Shown in pieces: positions 43,260 to 53,740 of a DNA stretch of 56,968 nucleotides. The position numbers were made by a program, and so were the translations under genes. Source of the DNA: Oscillospiraceae bacterium. Its GTDB lineage: Bacteria; Bacillota; Clostridia; Oscillospirales; Ruminococcaceae. The stretch covers positions 1 to 56,968 of the forward strand of contig WRGW01000111.1 in NCBI GenBank assembly GCA_009786985.1, written 5' to 3'. Each line of letters starts with the position of its first letter. The stretch's first letter is position 1. Under the pieces are notes generated by a model that saw nothing but the letters and a program-made list of their open reading frames with translations, searched no databases and was not told where the DNA came from.

Positions 43260-46200
43260 CTAATTTTCATTAATTTCATATATTTCCTGTTTTAGCAACC
43301 GTGACACGCCTTTTTCTTGCATAAATACGCCGTAAAGCACATCACACCCTTCAATTGTAGAGCGCCTATGAGTTATCATCATAAGTTGTGTGGTGTCAGC
43401 GTATCGCTTGAGATAGTTGATGTATTTCACAACATTTACCTCATCGAGAGCTGCATCAACCTCATCAAGCATACAAAACGGAGTCGGACGGTGGAGTAGA
43501 ATCGCTAAGTAGAGTGTAATCGCAACTAACGCTTTTTCCCCTCCAGATAACGCCATCAAACTTTTGCTTAATTTCCCTGGGGGAGCTGCAAAAATTTCAA
43601 CACCTGCGGCGAGTACGTCTTCCGCCTCCTCATAATTTTCGTGATTAGATGTATTGACCAATTCAAGCCGAGCGGTTCCACCACCAAAAATCTCTGTAAA
43701 AATTCGACTAAAATGTACACTAATTTCATTAAAACTTGCCAAAAACCTTGTGCGGATTTCATTTTGCAACTCGTCAATCAACTTTTCTAACTCTCGTTTA
43801 GCTTTACGAATATCACTTAATTGTTCCGACAAATCTTTATATCTTGCACTGACTTCTGAAAACTCGGTAATCGCTGCATAGTTTACATCACCGAGAGCCG
43901 CTAACTGTTTGCGAATTTCGCCGAGTGCTGCCTTTGCTTGTTTAATAACGTTGCGGTCAGCGGCTTCAGTTGTGCTTTCAACCATCAACCCACCACACGC
44001 CGCAAATCCATCAGTGCCAGATGCAACTTTTCCAGAAAATTCCACCGCTTCAGTCGGAGTAAGCTCATAATCGTCAAACAAACTCGCTTTAATTTCTTCT
44101 GCTTTTTTTTCGAGGCTTGTTTTACGTTCTATTGCCGTCGCCAATGCGTTAGAAAACTTTTCTTTGTGAGAGATTTTTTCGCGAATTTCACTATGAATTT
44201 GAACACTACGTTTTTCATGTTCTTCATTCAGCTTAGTGAGTTCAGCAATTTCACTCTTATTTTCAAACAACCCACTGTCAGTTTGGGAAATTTTTTCTTT
44301 CTTTGTGACAATTTCGTTTTCGAGTTCTTTGTTTTTCGCTTCTAATTCGGCGATTTCGTCGAGCAAACTCACACGATTAGCATCAGACTGTGAGCGTGTA
44401 TTCTCAAAATGAACAATCTGCGAATTATAATTCTCGATGTCTTTTTGTTTGGTTAGTTTTTGCATATTTAAGTCAGAAATACACTCACTGATTTTACGGC
44501 GATTTTCTACTATACTTTCAAGCAGTGAACCTTTATTAGATGCTTCTACTTCTCTTTGAGATAATTCTTGAACGATTTGCACTAAATCATTCTGGTTTTT
44601 ATCACATGCAGTTTTTTCTTCGGCGATTTTATCCTCACAGCTCTCGAGTGTTTCTTCTGACTGGTCTAATCGTTCATTAAATTGCTTCAGCATCTCACCA
44701 ACACCGTTTAATTCGGCAGTCAACCGCATTTCTTCGCCTGAAAATCTGGACAAGTTTTCACGGAAACCTTCACACTCGAGCTTCATTTTAGCACATTCTG
44801 CTGCTAATAAATCGTGTGATTCTTTAGCTGGCAAAAGCTCACTCTGAAGTTTAGCTGTGCGTTTTTGCAAGCCCTCGAGTTCTTGTTTACGGCTGATAAT
44901 TCCCTCAGATTTCTTAACAGAACCTCCAGTAAACGAACCCCCAGCATTAATGACTTGTCCGTCAAGTGTCACAATTCTGAATTTGTAACCATGCTTTTTG
45001 GCAATTATAGTCGCCGAATCGATGTCTTCAGCGAAAGCCGTTCTACCGAGGAGCGAACGTATAACAGATGAAAACTTTTCATCACAACCAACGATTTCGT
45101 GACCTAACCCTATAAATCCATCTTCAGAATACAACGCATGATTTTCAAGCACCCTGCCCTGCACTGATGTGAGCGGCAAAAAAGTCGCACGACCAGCCTT
45201 GTTTTCTTTGAGAAAAGATATACAACGTTTGGCAACACTTTCGTTAGCGACAATAATATTTTGCAAAGCTGAACCCAATGCGATTTCAACCGCAGTTCCA
45301 AATCTACTTTCGACTGTTATGACATCGGCAACCGTTCCTAAAACGTCATTTGTCGTAAACCGTCCAGATTTTGTTGCCTGCATAACTGTCTTGACGCTGT
45401 GATAATATCCAGACATCGAACGCTCAACATCAGAAAGTATTTCTAAGCGAGTTTTACACTGCTGTTCATCTATTTTGAGCTTATCTAGTCTCTCACGAGC
45501 CACATCTAATTTTGAAGCTTTTCCCTCATACAGCTTTGAATAACCAGACAACTTGTTTGCCGTTTCATCACGTTCTTCAATAAGCACGTCGAGTTCAGAG
45601 TTAAGTGCATTTTTGCTCGAAACTAATCGTGCTTTTTCTTTGGCTTGACCTGAAATCAGCTCTTTTGCTTGAATGATTTGGTTTTCGAGTTCCGCAATAC
45701 TTTCACCACTACGAGAGATAAAGATTTCCGCCGCCGATTTTTTTGCATAAAGTTCAACGATTTTTTGCGAAAGTTCAGAGTTTTCGCCATCCAATGAAGA
45801 ACTCTGTTCTTCTAACTTTTCTAATGCTTCTTGTTCAGAATGTCTGCTACTCTCAATTTTAACAATTTCACATTCAATATCAACTATTTGTTTCCGCAAA
45901 TCTTCGATTTGCAAAGAAAGTTCATCATCACCTTTTTCGGAAAGTGCAAACTGTTCACGAATACCCGAAATACGCCCGTTGTTATGCGAAATTTCGCTCT
46001 GCATAACGGCAATTTCTTTATCAGTATTAGCGATTTTTTCGCGTGAAACCTCACCCTCACGACGCAATCTATCAATTTTAGCATTTAATTCTTGCTTGGT
46101 CAGTAAAATTGAATCAGCCTCTTTTTCGTATTCTTCGATTTCACGTTCATAATGTTCACATTCGCCCTGATTCAAAAGAATTGTATTTTCATTTTCTTGA

Positions 46201-46982
46201 ATGTCTTTAGAAATGCGTGTAAGCTCACGAACGCTCACCGCCACACCGAGTGCACGTTCTTCTTCTTTTAATGCAAAAGCTTTATTAGCTTTTTCCGCCT
46301 GTTTTTCTAGTTTTGGAAGGCGTTCTTTTAGCTCATTCTCAATGTCAAGAAGTCTGAGTAAGTTTTCATCAGTACGGTCAAGCTCACGCTGAGCACCTGC
46401 TTTCTTGAATAGAAATTTAGATACACCCGCAGCTTCTTCAAAAATTTCACGGCGATTAGTCGCTTTTGAATTTACAATTTCGTCAATTCTCCCCTGCCCT
46501 ATAATCGAATACCCGTCACGACCCAATCCAGTTCCCATAAAAAGTGTATGAATATCTTTAAGTCTACTCTTCTTGCCGTTTATAAGATATTCTGAATCTC
46601 CAGTACGGTATAACTTACGTGTTATTACAACATCGTTATCCTGCTCTTGAACCGAATTTTGTTCTGATTGCTCTAAATCAACCTCTAATCCCAAAACGCT
46701 CCCTACCCGAATTCCACCGTCAGAATTATCAATTGTCAGAGTAACTTTAGCAAATCCCAGCGGTTTTCTCGTAAGTGTTCCATGAAAAATAACATCTTCC
46801 ATTTTATCACCGCGCAGAGTTTTAGCACCCTGTTCGCCCATAACCCAGCGGAGAGCGTCAGATATATTACTTTTACCGTTTCCGTTACTCCCGACTACTG
46901 CGGTTGTACGACTATCAAAAGTCAATACAGTTTTATCTGGAAACGACTTAAACCCTTGAATTTCTAACGTCTTAAATCGCAT
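43260..46982 (-). CDS. smc: Chromosome segregation protein SMC
   Basis: MRFKTLEIQGFKSFPDKTVL, VVGSNGNGKSNISDALRWVMGEQGAKTLRG, hinge, LSGGEKALVAITLYLAILLHRPTPFCMLDEVDAALDE. Confidence 0.98.
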   Translation of the reverse strand: MRFKTLEIQGFKSFPDKTVLTFDSRTTAVVGSNGNGKSNISDALRWVMGEQGAKTLRGDKMEDVIFHGTLTRKPLGFAKVTLTIDNSDGGIRVGSVLGLEVDLEQSEQNSVQEQDNDVVITRKLYRTGDSEYLINGKKSRLKDIHTLFMGTGLGRDGYSIIGQGRIDEIVNSKATNRREIFEEAAGVSKFLFKKAGAQRELDRTDENLLRLLDIENELKERLPKLEKQAEKANKAFALKEEERALGVAVSVRELTRISKDIQENENTILLNQGECEHYEREIEEYEKEADSILLTKQELNAKIDRLRREGEVSREKIANTDKEIAVMQSEISHNNGRISGIREQFALSEKGDDELSLQIEDLRKQIVDIECEIVKIESSRHSEQEALEKLEEQSSSLDGENSELSQKIVELYAKKSAAEIFISRSGESIAELENQIIQAKELISGQAKEKARLVSSKNALNSELDVLIEERDETANKLSGYSKLYEGKASKLDVARERLDKLKIDEQQCKTRLEILSDVERSMSGYYHSVKTVMQATKSGRFTTNDVLGTVADVITVESRFGTAVEIALGSALQNIIVANESVAKRCISFLKENKAGRATFLPLTSVQGRVLENHALYSEDGFIGLGHEIVGCDEKFSSVIRSLLGRTAFAEDIDSATIIAKKHGYKFRIVTLDGQVINAGGSFTGGSVKKSEGIISRKQELEGLQKRTAKLQSELLPAKESHDLLAAECAKMKLECEGFRENLSRFSGEEMRLTAELNGVGEMLKQFNERLDQSEETLESCEDKIAEEKTACDKNQNDLVQIVQELSQREVEASNKGSLLESIVENRRKISECISDLNMQKLTKQKDIENYNSQIVHFENTRSQSDANRVSLLDEIAELEAKNKELENEIVTKKEKISQTDSGLFENKSEIAELTKLNEEHEKRSVQIHSEIREKISHKEKFSNALATAIERKTSLEKKAEEIKASLFDDYELTPTEAVEFSGKVASGTDGFAACGGLMVESTTEAADRNVIKQAKAALGEIRKQLAALGDVNYAAITEFSEVSARYKDLSEQLSDIRKAKRELEKLIDELQNEIRTRFLASFNEISVHFSRIFTEIFGGGTARLELVNTSNHENYEEAEDVLAAGVEIFAAPPGKLSKSLMALSGGEKALVAITLYLAILLHRPTPFCMLDEVDAALDEVNVVKYINYLKRYADTTQLMMITHRRSTIEGCDVLYGVFMQEKGVSRLLKQEIYEINEN

Positions 46983-47940
46983 CGATTTCTAAATCCTCAC
47001 TTGGTTTTTCTTTAATTTTATAGGTGAATCCATGTTCTAATAATTTACATTTATTTTCACCTTTTTGTCCAACGATTTTACTAATATTCCGCTTATCAGT
47101 AAAAATTCTAAACTTAGTCGCACCGCTTTCAAAATTTGATTTCTGCATAAAAGCAAGAATTCTTTTATAATAATATCGACTAATGCAAAGTTCACCGATT
47201 GCATTGTGCGGATTAGCCTTTGAATTAAGCCCCAAACGAATCACACGTACACCGTTTTCGACAAATCGCCCATAAATGTCGGCACATAAGTCAATGGTCT
47301 GTTCAAGTGGAAACGGTGAGTGTCCAATCTGTGCGAGCTTAGTTCCTGCAACTACAACCGTGGGATAAATACGAGCGGTATTCGGCTGTAGTTTAATCAG
47401 TTCATTGCAGGTGTAAAGGCATTTTTCAGGAGTATCTCTGTACAATCCAGTCATCATCTGGACACCAAGCTCAACCCCATAATCTTTGATTAATTTTGCA
47501 GATTTACGTACATCGTTAGAGTTATGCCCACGTTCGTTTGCGATTAACACGTCATCGTCCATACTTTGACAACCTAATTCTATTGCGGTGATGTTATACT
47601 TACAAAGTTGCTCTAAAACTAAAACGTCTATGCAATCTGGTCTTGTCGAAATACGAATGCCTGTAAAAATTTCAGGATATTCACTTAGAAAATCGTTCGC
47701 AATCGTGAGTAATTTTTCTCTATATTCGTAAGACAGTGCTGTAAAAGTTCCGCCAAAAAATGCGATTTCTGCAGTGAACTTTCTACGTGCAAGCGATTTC
47801 ACATGATTTTCGAGAATTGTAGTAACTTCACAAACTTCAACCGATTTTATATTTTCGGTAATCGCATTCTTATTACAAAAGCTACATTCATGAGGGCACC
47901 CCAAATGCGGAATAAAGACTGAAGCGTTAGTGCTTTTCAT
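46972..47940 (-). CDS. Elp3-like radical SAM protein
   Basis: FIPHLGCPHECSFCNKNAI (CxxxCxxC-type cluster), IAFFGGTFTALSYEYREKLL, ISTRPDCID. Located between rnc and smc. Confidence 0.85.
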   Translation of the reverse strand: MKSTNASVFIPHLGCPHECSFCNKNAITENIKSVEVCEVTTILENHVKSLARRKFTAEIAFFGGTFTALSYEYREKLLTIANDFLSEYPEIFTGIRISTRPDCIDVLVLEQLCKYNITAIELGCQSMDDDVLIANERGHNSNDVRKSAKLIKDYGVELGVQMMTGLYRDTPEKCLYTCNELIKLQPNTARIYPTVVVAGTKLAQIGHSPFPLEQTIDLCADIYGRFVENGVRVIRLGLNSKANPHNAIGELCISRYYYKRILAFMQKSNFESGATKFRIFTDKRNISKIVGQKGENKCKLLEHGFTYKIKEKPSEDLEIDAI

Positions 47941-48674
47941 ATATCAGCACCAAGTTTGATGAGTGCTGCTTTTGCTGATTGTTGTTCCGCTTCTTTTTTA
48001 GTACTACCGCTCCCAATTCCAGTAATTTCGTCATCAATTTTTACACTTGCTTCAAAAGTTTTGCAATGAGCTTCCCCGTGTTCACCGACGATTTCATATT
48101 CGATTACAACATTAGGGTCTTTTTGAATAATTTCTTGTAACGCTGTTTTATAATCGCCTATATGAAACTTCACTTTCCCGCCCTCTAACGCTTCTTTGGT
48201 AGGCAGAAACGGCACTACAAAATCAGCGGCACATTCGAGAGCGTCAACACCACGCTCACACGAATCGAGATAAACAGCGGCGATTAAAGCCTCAAAAGCA
48301 TCAGATAAAATCGACTTTCTCTCACGCCCACCAGAGTTTTCTTCGCCTTTGCTCATTATAAGCAAACTACCGAGTTCAAGCTTAATCGCATATTTGTATA
48401 ACGCTTCCTCACAAATCAAATTAGCACGTAACTTAGTAAGCTCACCTTCTGGTTTTTGAGGGAGGTTTCTGTAAAGATGTCGTGACACAATAACAGACAA
48501 TATGCTATCACCGAGAAATTCCATACGTTCGTTAGAGTTACAAAAAGTTGTCAATCCTTTTTCAGCGAGTGCAGATGAGTGAATTAACGCCTGTTGTAAT
48601 AGTGACTTTTTAGCGAAAGTATACCCGATTGCTTTTTCAAGTTTTTCGTGTTCTTTATTATTTTTCATACTCAT
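47937..48674 (-). CDS. rnc: Ribonuclease III
   Basis: NERMEFLGDSILSVIVSRHLYRNLP, LSDAFEALIAAVYLDSC, C-terminal dsRBD ..GSGSTKKEAEQQSAKAAL. Start chosen at MSMKNNKEHE. Confidence 0.94.
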   Translation of the reverse strand: MSMKNNKEHEKLEKAIGYTFAKKSLLQQALIHSSALAEKGLTTFCNSNERMEFLGDSILSVIVSRHLYRNLPQKPEGELTKLRANLICEEALYKYAIKLELGSLLIMSKGEENSGGRERKSILSDAFEALIAAVYLDSCERGVDALECAADFVVPFLPTKEALEGGKVKFHIGDYKTALQEIIQKDPNVVIEYEIVGEHGEAHCKTFEASVKIDDEITGIGSGSTKKEAEQQSAKAALIKLGADI

Positions 48675-48688
48675 TGTAAACTCATTAA

Positions 48689-48846
48689 GCAACCTCCGAA
48701 AACCTCCTGCACGTTTTTGCTGTACGGGCTTTATCCGTCTCTTACCCAAAAAGCCTCGCCAAAACACAAAGTTTGCCTACGTTTTTTGTGCAAAAGCACG
48801 AAAAAATTCGTATGGCGAAAATATACATGAGATTTTCAGAGGTTGC
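48689..48846. repeat. 158-bp region bounded by imperfect inverted repeats between plsX and rnc
   Basis: gcaacctccgaaaacct ... agattttcagaggttgc (about 14/17 inverted match). Confidence 0.45.
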
Positions 48847-48865
48847 CATTATAAAATTTTGCCCC

Positions 48866-49876
48866 CTAATCGTTTTTGAGCGAATTTTCAATTTCAGAAA
48901 TCACACCAGCACTCACAAATTCGGCAGCTTGTTTGATTGCGTTCTTAATCGCTTTTGCGTCGCTCGAACCGTGGGCTTTAATGACTGGTTTCGCTGTTCC
49001 AAGTAAAGGGCTTCCACCAATTTCACGATAATCAGTACGTTTGCGGATTTCTTTCACCCCACTTTGCGAAAGTGCGTATCCGATTTTGGAAGCAGCGTTT
49101 TTACCAAAAATGCTCCTGAGTGAACTCTTCATAAATCCGCCCATGCCCTCAACTGTCTTGAGATATATGTTACCAGTAAATCCATCAGTAACGAGAACGT
49201 CACACGCCCCAAGAGGAACTTCTCTAGCTTCCACATTTCCCACAAAGTTGATTGTAAGTGGAGAAGCTGATTTTAATAGCTTGTAACTATCAAGCTCAAG
49301 CTCACGCCCTTTTTCGGATTCAGCACCAACATTCAAAAGCCCGACACGCGGATTTTTAATGCTCATGACTTTCTGCATATAAACACTACCCATAATTGCA
49401 AACTGAAGTAACATTTCAGGGCGACATTCTATATTAGCACCACCATCGAGCAGGATATAATTACCCTCTGTACTTGGCATAATCGGCGATAATGCAGGGC
49501 GTTTGATGTCTTTAATCCGTCCTAATGTCATCGAACCGCCTACCACTAACGCCGCCGTACTCCCAGCACTTACAAATGCGTCAGCATCGCCTTTTTTGAC
49601 TAAATCGAACGCAACCCCCATCGACGTTCCCGCTTTTGAAGTGCGAATGTCCATAGGGTTATCTTCAACTTTTATTACACCGTTAGCGTAAACCAGTTCG
49701 ATTTTTGTCATAGGCAGTTTCAGTTTTTGAAAAACTGTCTGCAACTTTTCTTTATCACCAGTGATTAAAAGCTGGAGTTCATGCTCCTTACCAAGCTCTT
49801 TAACAGCCATCACTGCACCTTCGATTATTGATTCAGGGGCATTATCACCACCAAAACCATCTATTACTATTTTCAA
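48866..49876 (-). CDS. plsX: Phosphate acyltransferase PlsX
   Basis: MKIVIDGFGGDNAPESIIEGAV, FVSAGSTAALVVGG, CDVLVTDGFTGNIYLKTVEG. Confidence 0.95.
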   Translation of the reverse strand: MKIVIDGFGGDNAPESIIEGAVMAVKELGKEHELQLLITGDKEKLQTVFQKLKLPMTKIELVYANGVIKVEDNPMDIRTSKAGTSMGVAFDLVKKGDADAFVSAGSTAALVVGGSMTLGRIKDIKRPALSPIMPSTEGNYILLDGGANIECRPEMLLQFAIMGSVYMQKVMSIKNPRVGLLNVGAESEKGRELELDSYKLLKSASPLTINFVGNVEAREVPLGACDVLVTDGFTGNIYLKTVEGMGGFMKSSLRSIFGKNAASKIGYALSQSGVKEIRKRTDYREIGGSPLLGTAKPVIKAHGSSDAKAIKNAIKQAAEFVSAGVISEIENSLKND

Positions 49877-49900
49877 TTCTTAACCTCCTGCGATTCCTTG

Positions 49901-49915
49901 TATAACCGTTCAGTT
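49901..49915. repeat. R6 half-site upstream of plsX
   Basis: tataaccgttcagtt, identical to the left arm of the 11514 palindrome and 25 bp from the plsX start. Confidence 0.55.
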
Positions 49916-51276
49916 TATAATTTTTGTAAATCTCGTAATGCACGCTCAGATAATTTTGTGTTTCGTTCCTGTTTATTCTTAATTGGTGGCTGAATTGTCA
50001 GCGGTGGGAGTAATCCCATATTAGCCCCCATAGGCTGAAAAGCTACTACAGTTTTATCGCTGATATATCGTGTCAATGCTCCAAGAATTGTTGTATCAGG
50101 CAATTCTATCGCATTCTCGCCTGAGCATCTTGCCGCCATCGCTAAACCAGCAATGATTCCGCTCGCCGCTGATTCCATATACCCCTCAACGCCCGTAATC
50201 TGACCTGCAAAATAAATGTTGTCAGAATTTTTTAGCATAAAAGCAGAGTCAAGCAATCGTGGGCTGTCAATAAAAGTATTCCTGTGCATTACGCCATAAC
50301 GCACGAACTCAGCGTTTTCAAGTCCAGGTATTAGCGTAAAAACACGCTTTTGTTCACCAAATTTTAGATTAGTCTGAAAACCTACAAGGTTAAACATAGT
50401 TACAGTTGCATTCTCTTTTCGGAGCTGGACATTAGCATATGGTCGCTTATGAACCTGATTTGAGCTTCCAGCATTAGCAGAACCCCAAAGATTTATATGC
50501 CCCTCTGGATATAAAATACCAACTGGTTTCATACAACCATACCGCACCGAATCAATGCCACGCTTTGCAAGAACTTCTACTGGCATACAACCCTCGTAAA
50601 AATTAGGCTTGCCATTCTCCGATAAATCAACATCATGAAGTGAGGCAACCTCTGCGTTTATGAGTTCTTCGTAAAACCGCTCATACTCACCTTTAGTAAA
50701 TGGGCAATTTAGATAATCCGCTTCTCCTTTATCATACCGAGTCGCCACGAACGCTTTTTCCATGTTGATACTTTCAGCGGTAATAATTGGAGCAGCAGCA
50801 TCATAAAAACTAAGAAATCCACCACATTTTATTTTGATTGCATCGGCAAACTTGTCCGAAGTGAGCGGTCCAGTAGCAATAATTGCATGGCTTTTCGGAA
50901 AATCAGTGACTTCACCAGACACTATTTCTATATTAGGTTCACTACGAATCCGCCGTGTGATTTCGTTGGAAAAAGCAACCCTATCTACTGCCAAAGCCCC
51001 TCCAGCGGGGACTTTTGTGTAATTAGCAACTTCCAAAACAAGCGAACCAAGCACCCGCATTTCCGCTTTAAGAAGCCCTCCAGCAGTAGATAACCTATCA
51101 GCTTTGAACGAGTTAGAACAAACAAGTTCCGCAAACCCCAAATGTTTGTGAGCTGGCGAATACTTTTGTGGCTTCATCTCATATAATCTGACTTTGAACC
51201 CTCTAATCGCCAAAACATGAGCTGCCTCTACTCCCGCTAACCCTGCCCCTATTATCGATATGATTGGTTTGGACAT
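49915..51276 (-). CDS. trmFO: Methylenetetrahydrofolate--tRNA-(uracil-5-)-methyltransferase
   Basis: ISIIGAGLAGVEAAHVLAIRGFKVRLYEMKPQKYSPAHK..FAELVCSNSFKA, QITGVEGYMESAASG. Confidence 0.96.
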   Translation of the reverse strand: MSKPIISIIGAGLAGVEAAHVLAIRGFKVRLYEMKPQKYSPAHKHLGFAELVCSNSFKADRLSTAGGLLKAEMRVLGSLVLEVANYTKVPAGGALAVDRVAFSNEITRRIRSEPNIEIVSGEVTDFPKSHAIIATGPLTSDKFADAIKIKCGGFLSFYDAAAPIITAESINMEKAFVATRYDKGEADYLNCPFTKGEYERFYEELINAEVASLHDVDLSENGKPNFYEGCMPVEVLAKRGIDSVRYGCMKPVGILYPEGHINLWGSANAGSSNQVHKRPYANVQLRKENATVTMFNLVGFQTNLKFGEQKRVFTLIPGLENAEFVRYGVMHRNTFIDSPRLLDSAFMLKNSDNIYFAGQITGVEGYMESAASGIIAGLAMAARCSGENAIELPDTTILGALTRYISDKTVVAFQPMGANMGLLPPLTIQPPIKNKQERNTKLSERALRDLQKL

Positions 51277-51334
51277 TCACGATTCTCCTCACACTAAGAA
51301 GCTGTGTTCTATAGACTAAGCCATTCATATTTTT

Positions 51335-51420
51335 GCGAATTTCCCGCCATACTGCATTGAATTTTCTTGATAGGCACAAAGCCTACTACAAAAATTCGCC
51401 TTGTCTGGCAGAAAATTCGC
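51335..51420. repeat. Long nested hairpin between trmFO and the gyrA-like gene
   Basis: gcgaatttcccgcca ... tggcagaaaattcgc outer arms, gaattttcttgataggc/gcctactacaaaaattc inner arms. Confidence 0.6.
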
Positions 51421-51436
51421 CCAAAATCCAAACAAC

Positions 51437-53740
51437 TCAATCTATGAACGCAACTTCTAACTCCATCTGAACACTACTCGTAGCCTGAACCCCAGCGACT
51501 GGAATCGTCTTTGTTCTATACTTATTTGGATTTTTTATCATTCCCTCACGATACACCGCAGCTGATTGTAGCATAGTCTTAGTAAGTCGCATAACCTGCA
51601 CACCTTGAGTGTCGCGCGTAGTCTTAGGTAAAATTAACGTTGACGGGAAAATAATAACTTTCCCTGATTCTGATTTTAGCAAAAACTCTACTGGACTTTC
51701 CGAACCCTCTGAACTCTCATTTTCTAACGAGATTTTAAACATCGCAACAAGCATTGAATTTGTGTTAAGTGAATTCGCCAACTTCTTGCGTTTAGTCTTA
51801 GTAACAAACGAAGTTAACGGTACTTTTGCACACTTTCCATTTTGAAAAAACATCACAAGCGTTTCTGAAAAATCAGCCGTGTGAACCATTTCTAACAGCT
51901 TTTCATCATCATCAAATTCGAGTTTTGATGGAATATAATCTCCCATAAGGCTGGCTTTAGTATCCTCAAAATCACCCGCTTTTGACTTGTAAGCCACACC
52001 TTTATCAGTGAAGAATAATAACGAATCGCGATTATTAGTAGTTTCGGACGAATGTTGGGCCATTATAGAATCGCCCTCTTTCATCTTTTGCTCACCAGAC
52101 ATTCTAAGCGATTGAGGTGTGATTTTTTTGAAATACCCCTCCTTAGTGAGAATAATATTCACTGGATAATCTGGAATTTCTTCGAGAGAATCGTTAGTAT
52201 TTTCGCTAACCCCCGTAATTCCATAAAGGATTTCAGTTTTACGAGGTTTACCATGTTTTTTTGCAATTTCTCGCAAGTCTTCTATAATCAGTTTGCGGAT
52301 TTTGCGTTCACTTTCGAGGGTTTCTTCTGATTGTGCAATAGACTCTCTCAAATTTTCGATTTCAGCCGTCCGTCTAAGAATATATGCTTTGTTGATATTA
52401 CGCAATTTAATTTCTGCGACGTATTCAGCTTGAATTTCATCAATGCCAAACCCCACCATTAGATTAGGCACAACTTCATCTTCTTCATTGGTTTCACGGA
52501 TGATTTTTACAGCTTTGTCTATATCAAGCAAAATCTTTTTTAGTCCAAGTAACAGATGGAGCTTAGACTTCATTTTAGAAAGCTCATAAGCAATTCGCCT
52601 TTTGACGCATTCTATGCGAAATTTTGCCCACTCATCTAAGATTTGGACTACCCCCATAACTCGTGGGCTACCTGAAATCAATATATTAAAATTGCATGAA
52701 AAACTGTCTTGCAGAGTAGTCAGCTTAAACAGCTTTTGCATGAGTGATTCGGGGTCAACGCCACGTTTTAGGTCGATTGTCAGCTTTAATCCAGACAAGT
52801 CGGTTTCATCACGAATGTCGCTAACTTCCTTGATTTTCCCGTTTTTGACGTGTTCGACAATTTTGTCGATAATAGCTTCAACTGTTGTAGTTGGAGGAAT
52901 CTCTGTCACTTCTATACAATTTGCTGATTTATCGTAAATATGCTTAGCACGAACTTTAAATCCCCCTTGTCCAGTAGCATAAATCTGCTTTAGCTCATCT
53001 TCATTATAGATGATATAGCCTCCACCCGGAAAGTCCGGAGCAATCAACGTGCTTAGAATTTCTTCGGGATTAGAAGCGAAAAGCTCAGGGTTTTTCATAA
53101 TCAGTTCGGTAGTCTTACAAACCTCCGTCAGATTAAACGGGCAGATGTTAGAAGCCATTGAAACTGCAATCCCTATATTAGAATTGACTAAAATTGCCGG
53201 AAACTTAGCTGGTAATAACACTGGTTCGGTTGTAGAATAGTCATAATTAGGAACAAAGTCTACCGTATCACGCTCGATTTCGGAGAAAAGCTCACCACAA
53301 ATCGCCTCGAGCTTAGCTTCAGTATAACGAGAAGCGGCAAATGCCATATCACGCGAATACGCCTTACTAAAGTTACCCTTACTATCAACATAAGGATGTA
53401 GTAATGATTCATTGCCACGTGCTAATCGAACCATCGTTTCGTAAATAGCCGCATCACCGTGAGGATTTAGTCGCATAGTCTGCCCCACTATATTCGCCGA
53501 TTTAGTACGTGGTGCGTTCAAAAGCCCCATCTTGTACATCGTGTACAACAGCTTTCGATGACTCGGCTTAAATCCGTCGATTTCAGGCAACGCACGTGAA
53601 ACAATAACACTCATCGCATAAGGCATATAGTTTTCTTCGAGCGTTTCGACAATATTTTTTTCACTAACTACACCTGCACCTTCGATATAAGCATTAGGCA
53701 TAGTTGTTTTTTTGGTGGATTTAGGTTGCTTTTTTTTCAT
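51437..53740 (-). CDS. Type II topoisomerase subunit A (GyrA/ParC family)
   Basis: YAMSVIVSRALPEIDGFKPSHRKLLYTMYKM, LNPHGDAAIYETMVRLAR, AASRYTEAKL active-site Tyr. Confidence 0.93.
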   Translation of the reverse strand: MKKKQPKSTKKTTMPNAYIEGAGVVSEKNIVETLEENYMPYAMSVIVSRALPEIDGFKPSHRKLLYTMYKMGLLNAPRTKSANIVGQTMRLNPHGDAAIYETMVRLARGNESLLHPYVDSKGNFSKAYSRDMAFAASRYTEAKLEAICGELFSEIERDTVDFVPNYDYSTTEPVLLPAKFPAILVNSNIGIAVSMASNICPFNLTEVCKTTELIMKNPELFASNPEEILSTLIAPDFPGGGYIIYNEDELKQIYATGQGGFKVRAKHIYDKSANCIEVTEIPPTTTVEAIIDKIVEHVKNGKIKEVSDIRDETDLSGLKLTIDLKRGVDPESLMQKLFKLTTLQDSFSCNFNILISGSPRVMGVVQILDEWAKFRIECVKRRIAYELSKMKSKLHLLLGLKKILLDIDKAVKIIRETNEEDEVVPNLMVGFGIDEIQAEYVAEIKLRNINKAYILRRTAEIENLRESIAQSEETLESERKIRKLIIEDLREIAKKHGKPRKTEILYGITGVSENTNDSLEEIPDYPVNIILTKEGYFKKITPQSLRMSGEQKMKEGDSIMAQHSSETTNNRDSLLFFTDKGVAYKSKAGDFEDTKASLMGDYIPSKLEFDDDEKLLEMVHTADFSETLVMFFQNGKCAKVPLTSFVTKTKRKKLANSLNTNSMLVAMFKISLENESSEGSESPVEFLLKSESGKVIIFPSTLILPKTTRDTQGVQVMRLTKTMLQSAAVYREGMIKNPNKYRTKTIPVAGVQATSSVQMELEVAFID

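Noticed and set aside
43654-46392. Numerous antisense ORFs across smc (and likewise across purL, gatA, secA, murC)
   Set aside because: Unlikely compositions and fully overlapped by strongly conserved genes on the other strand.
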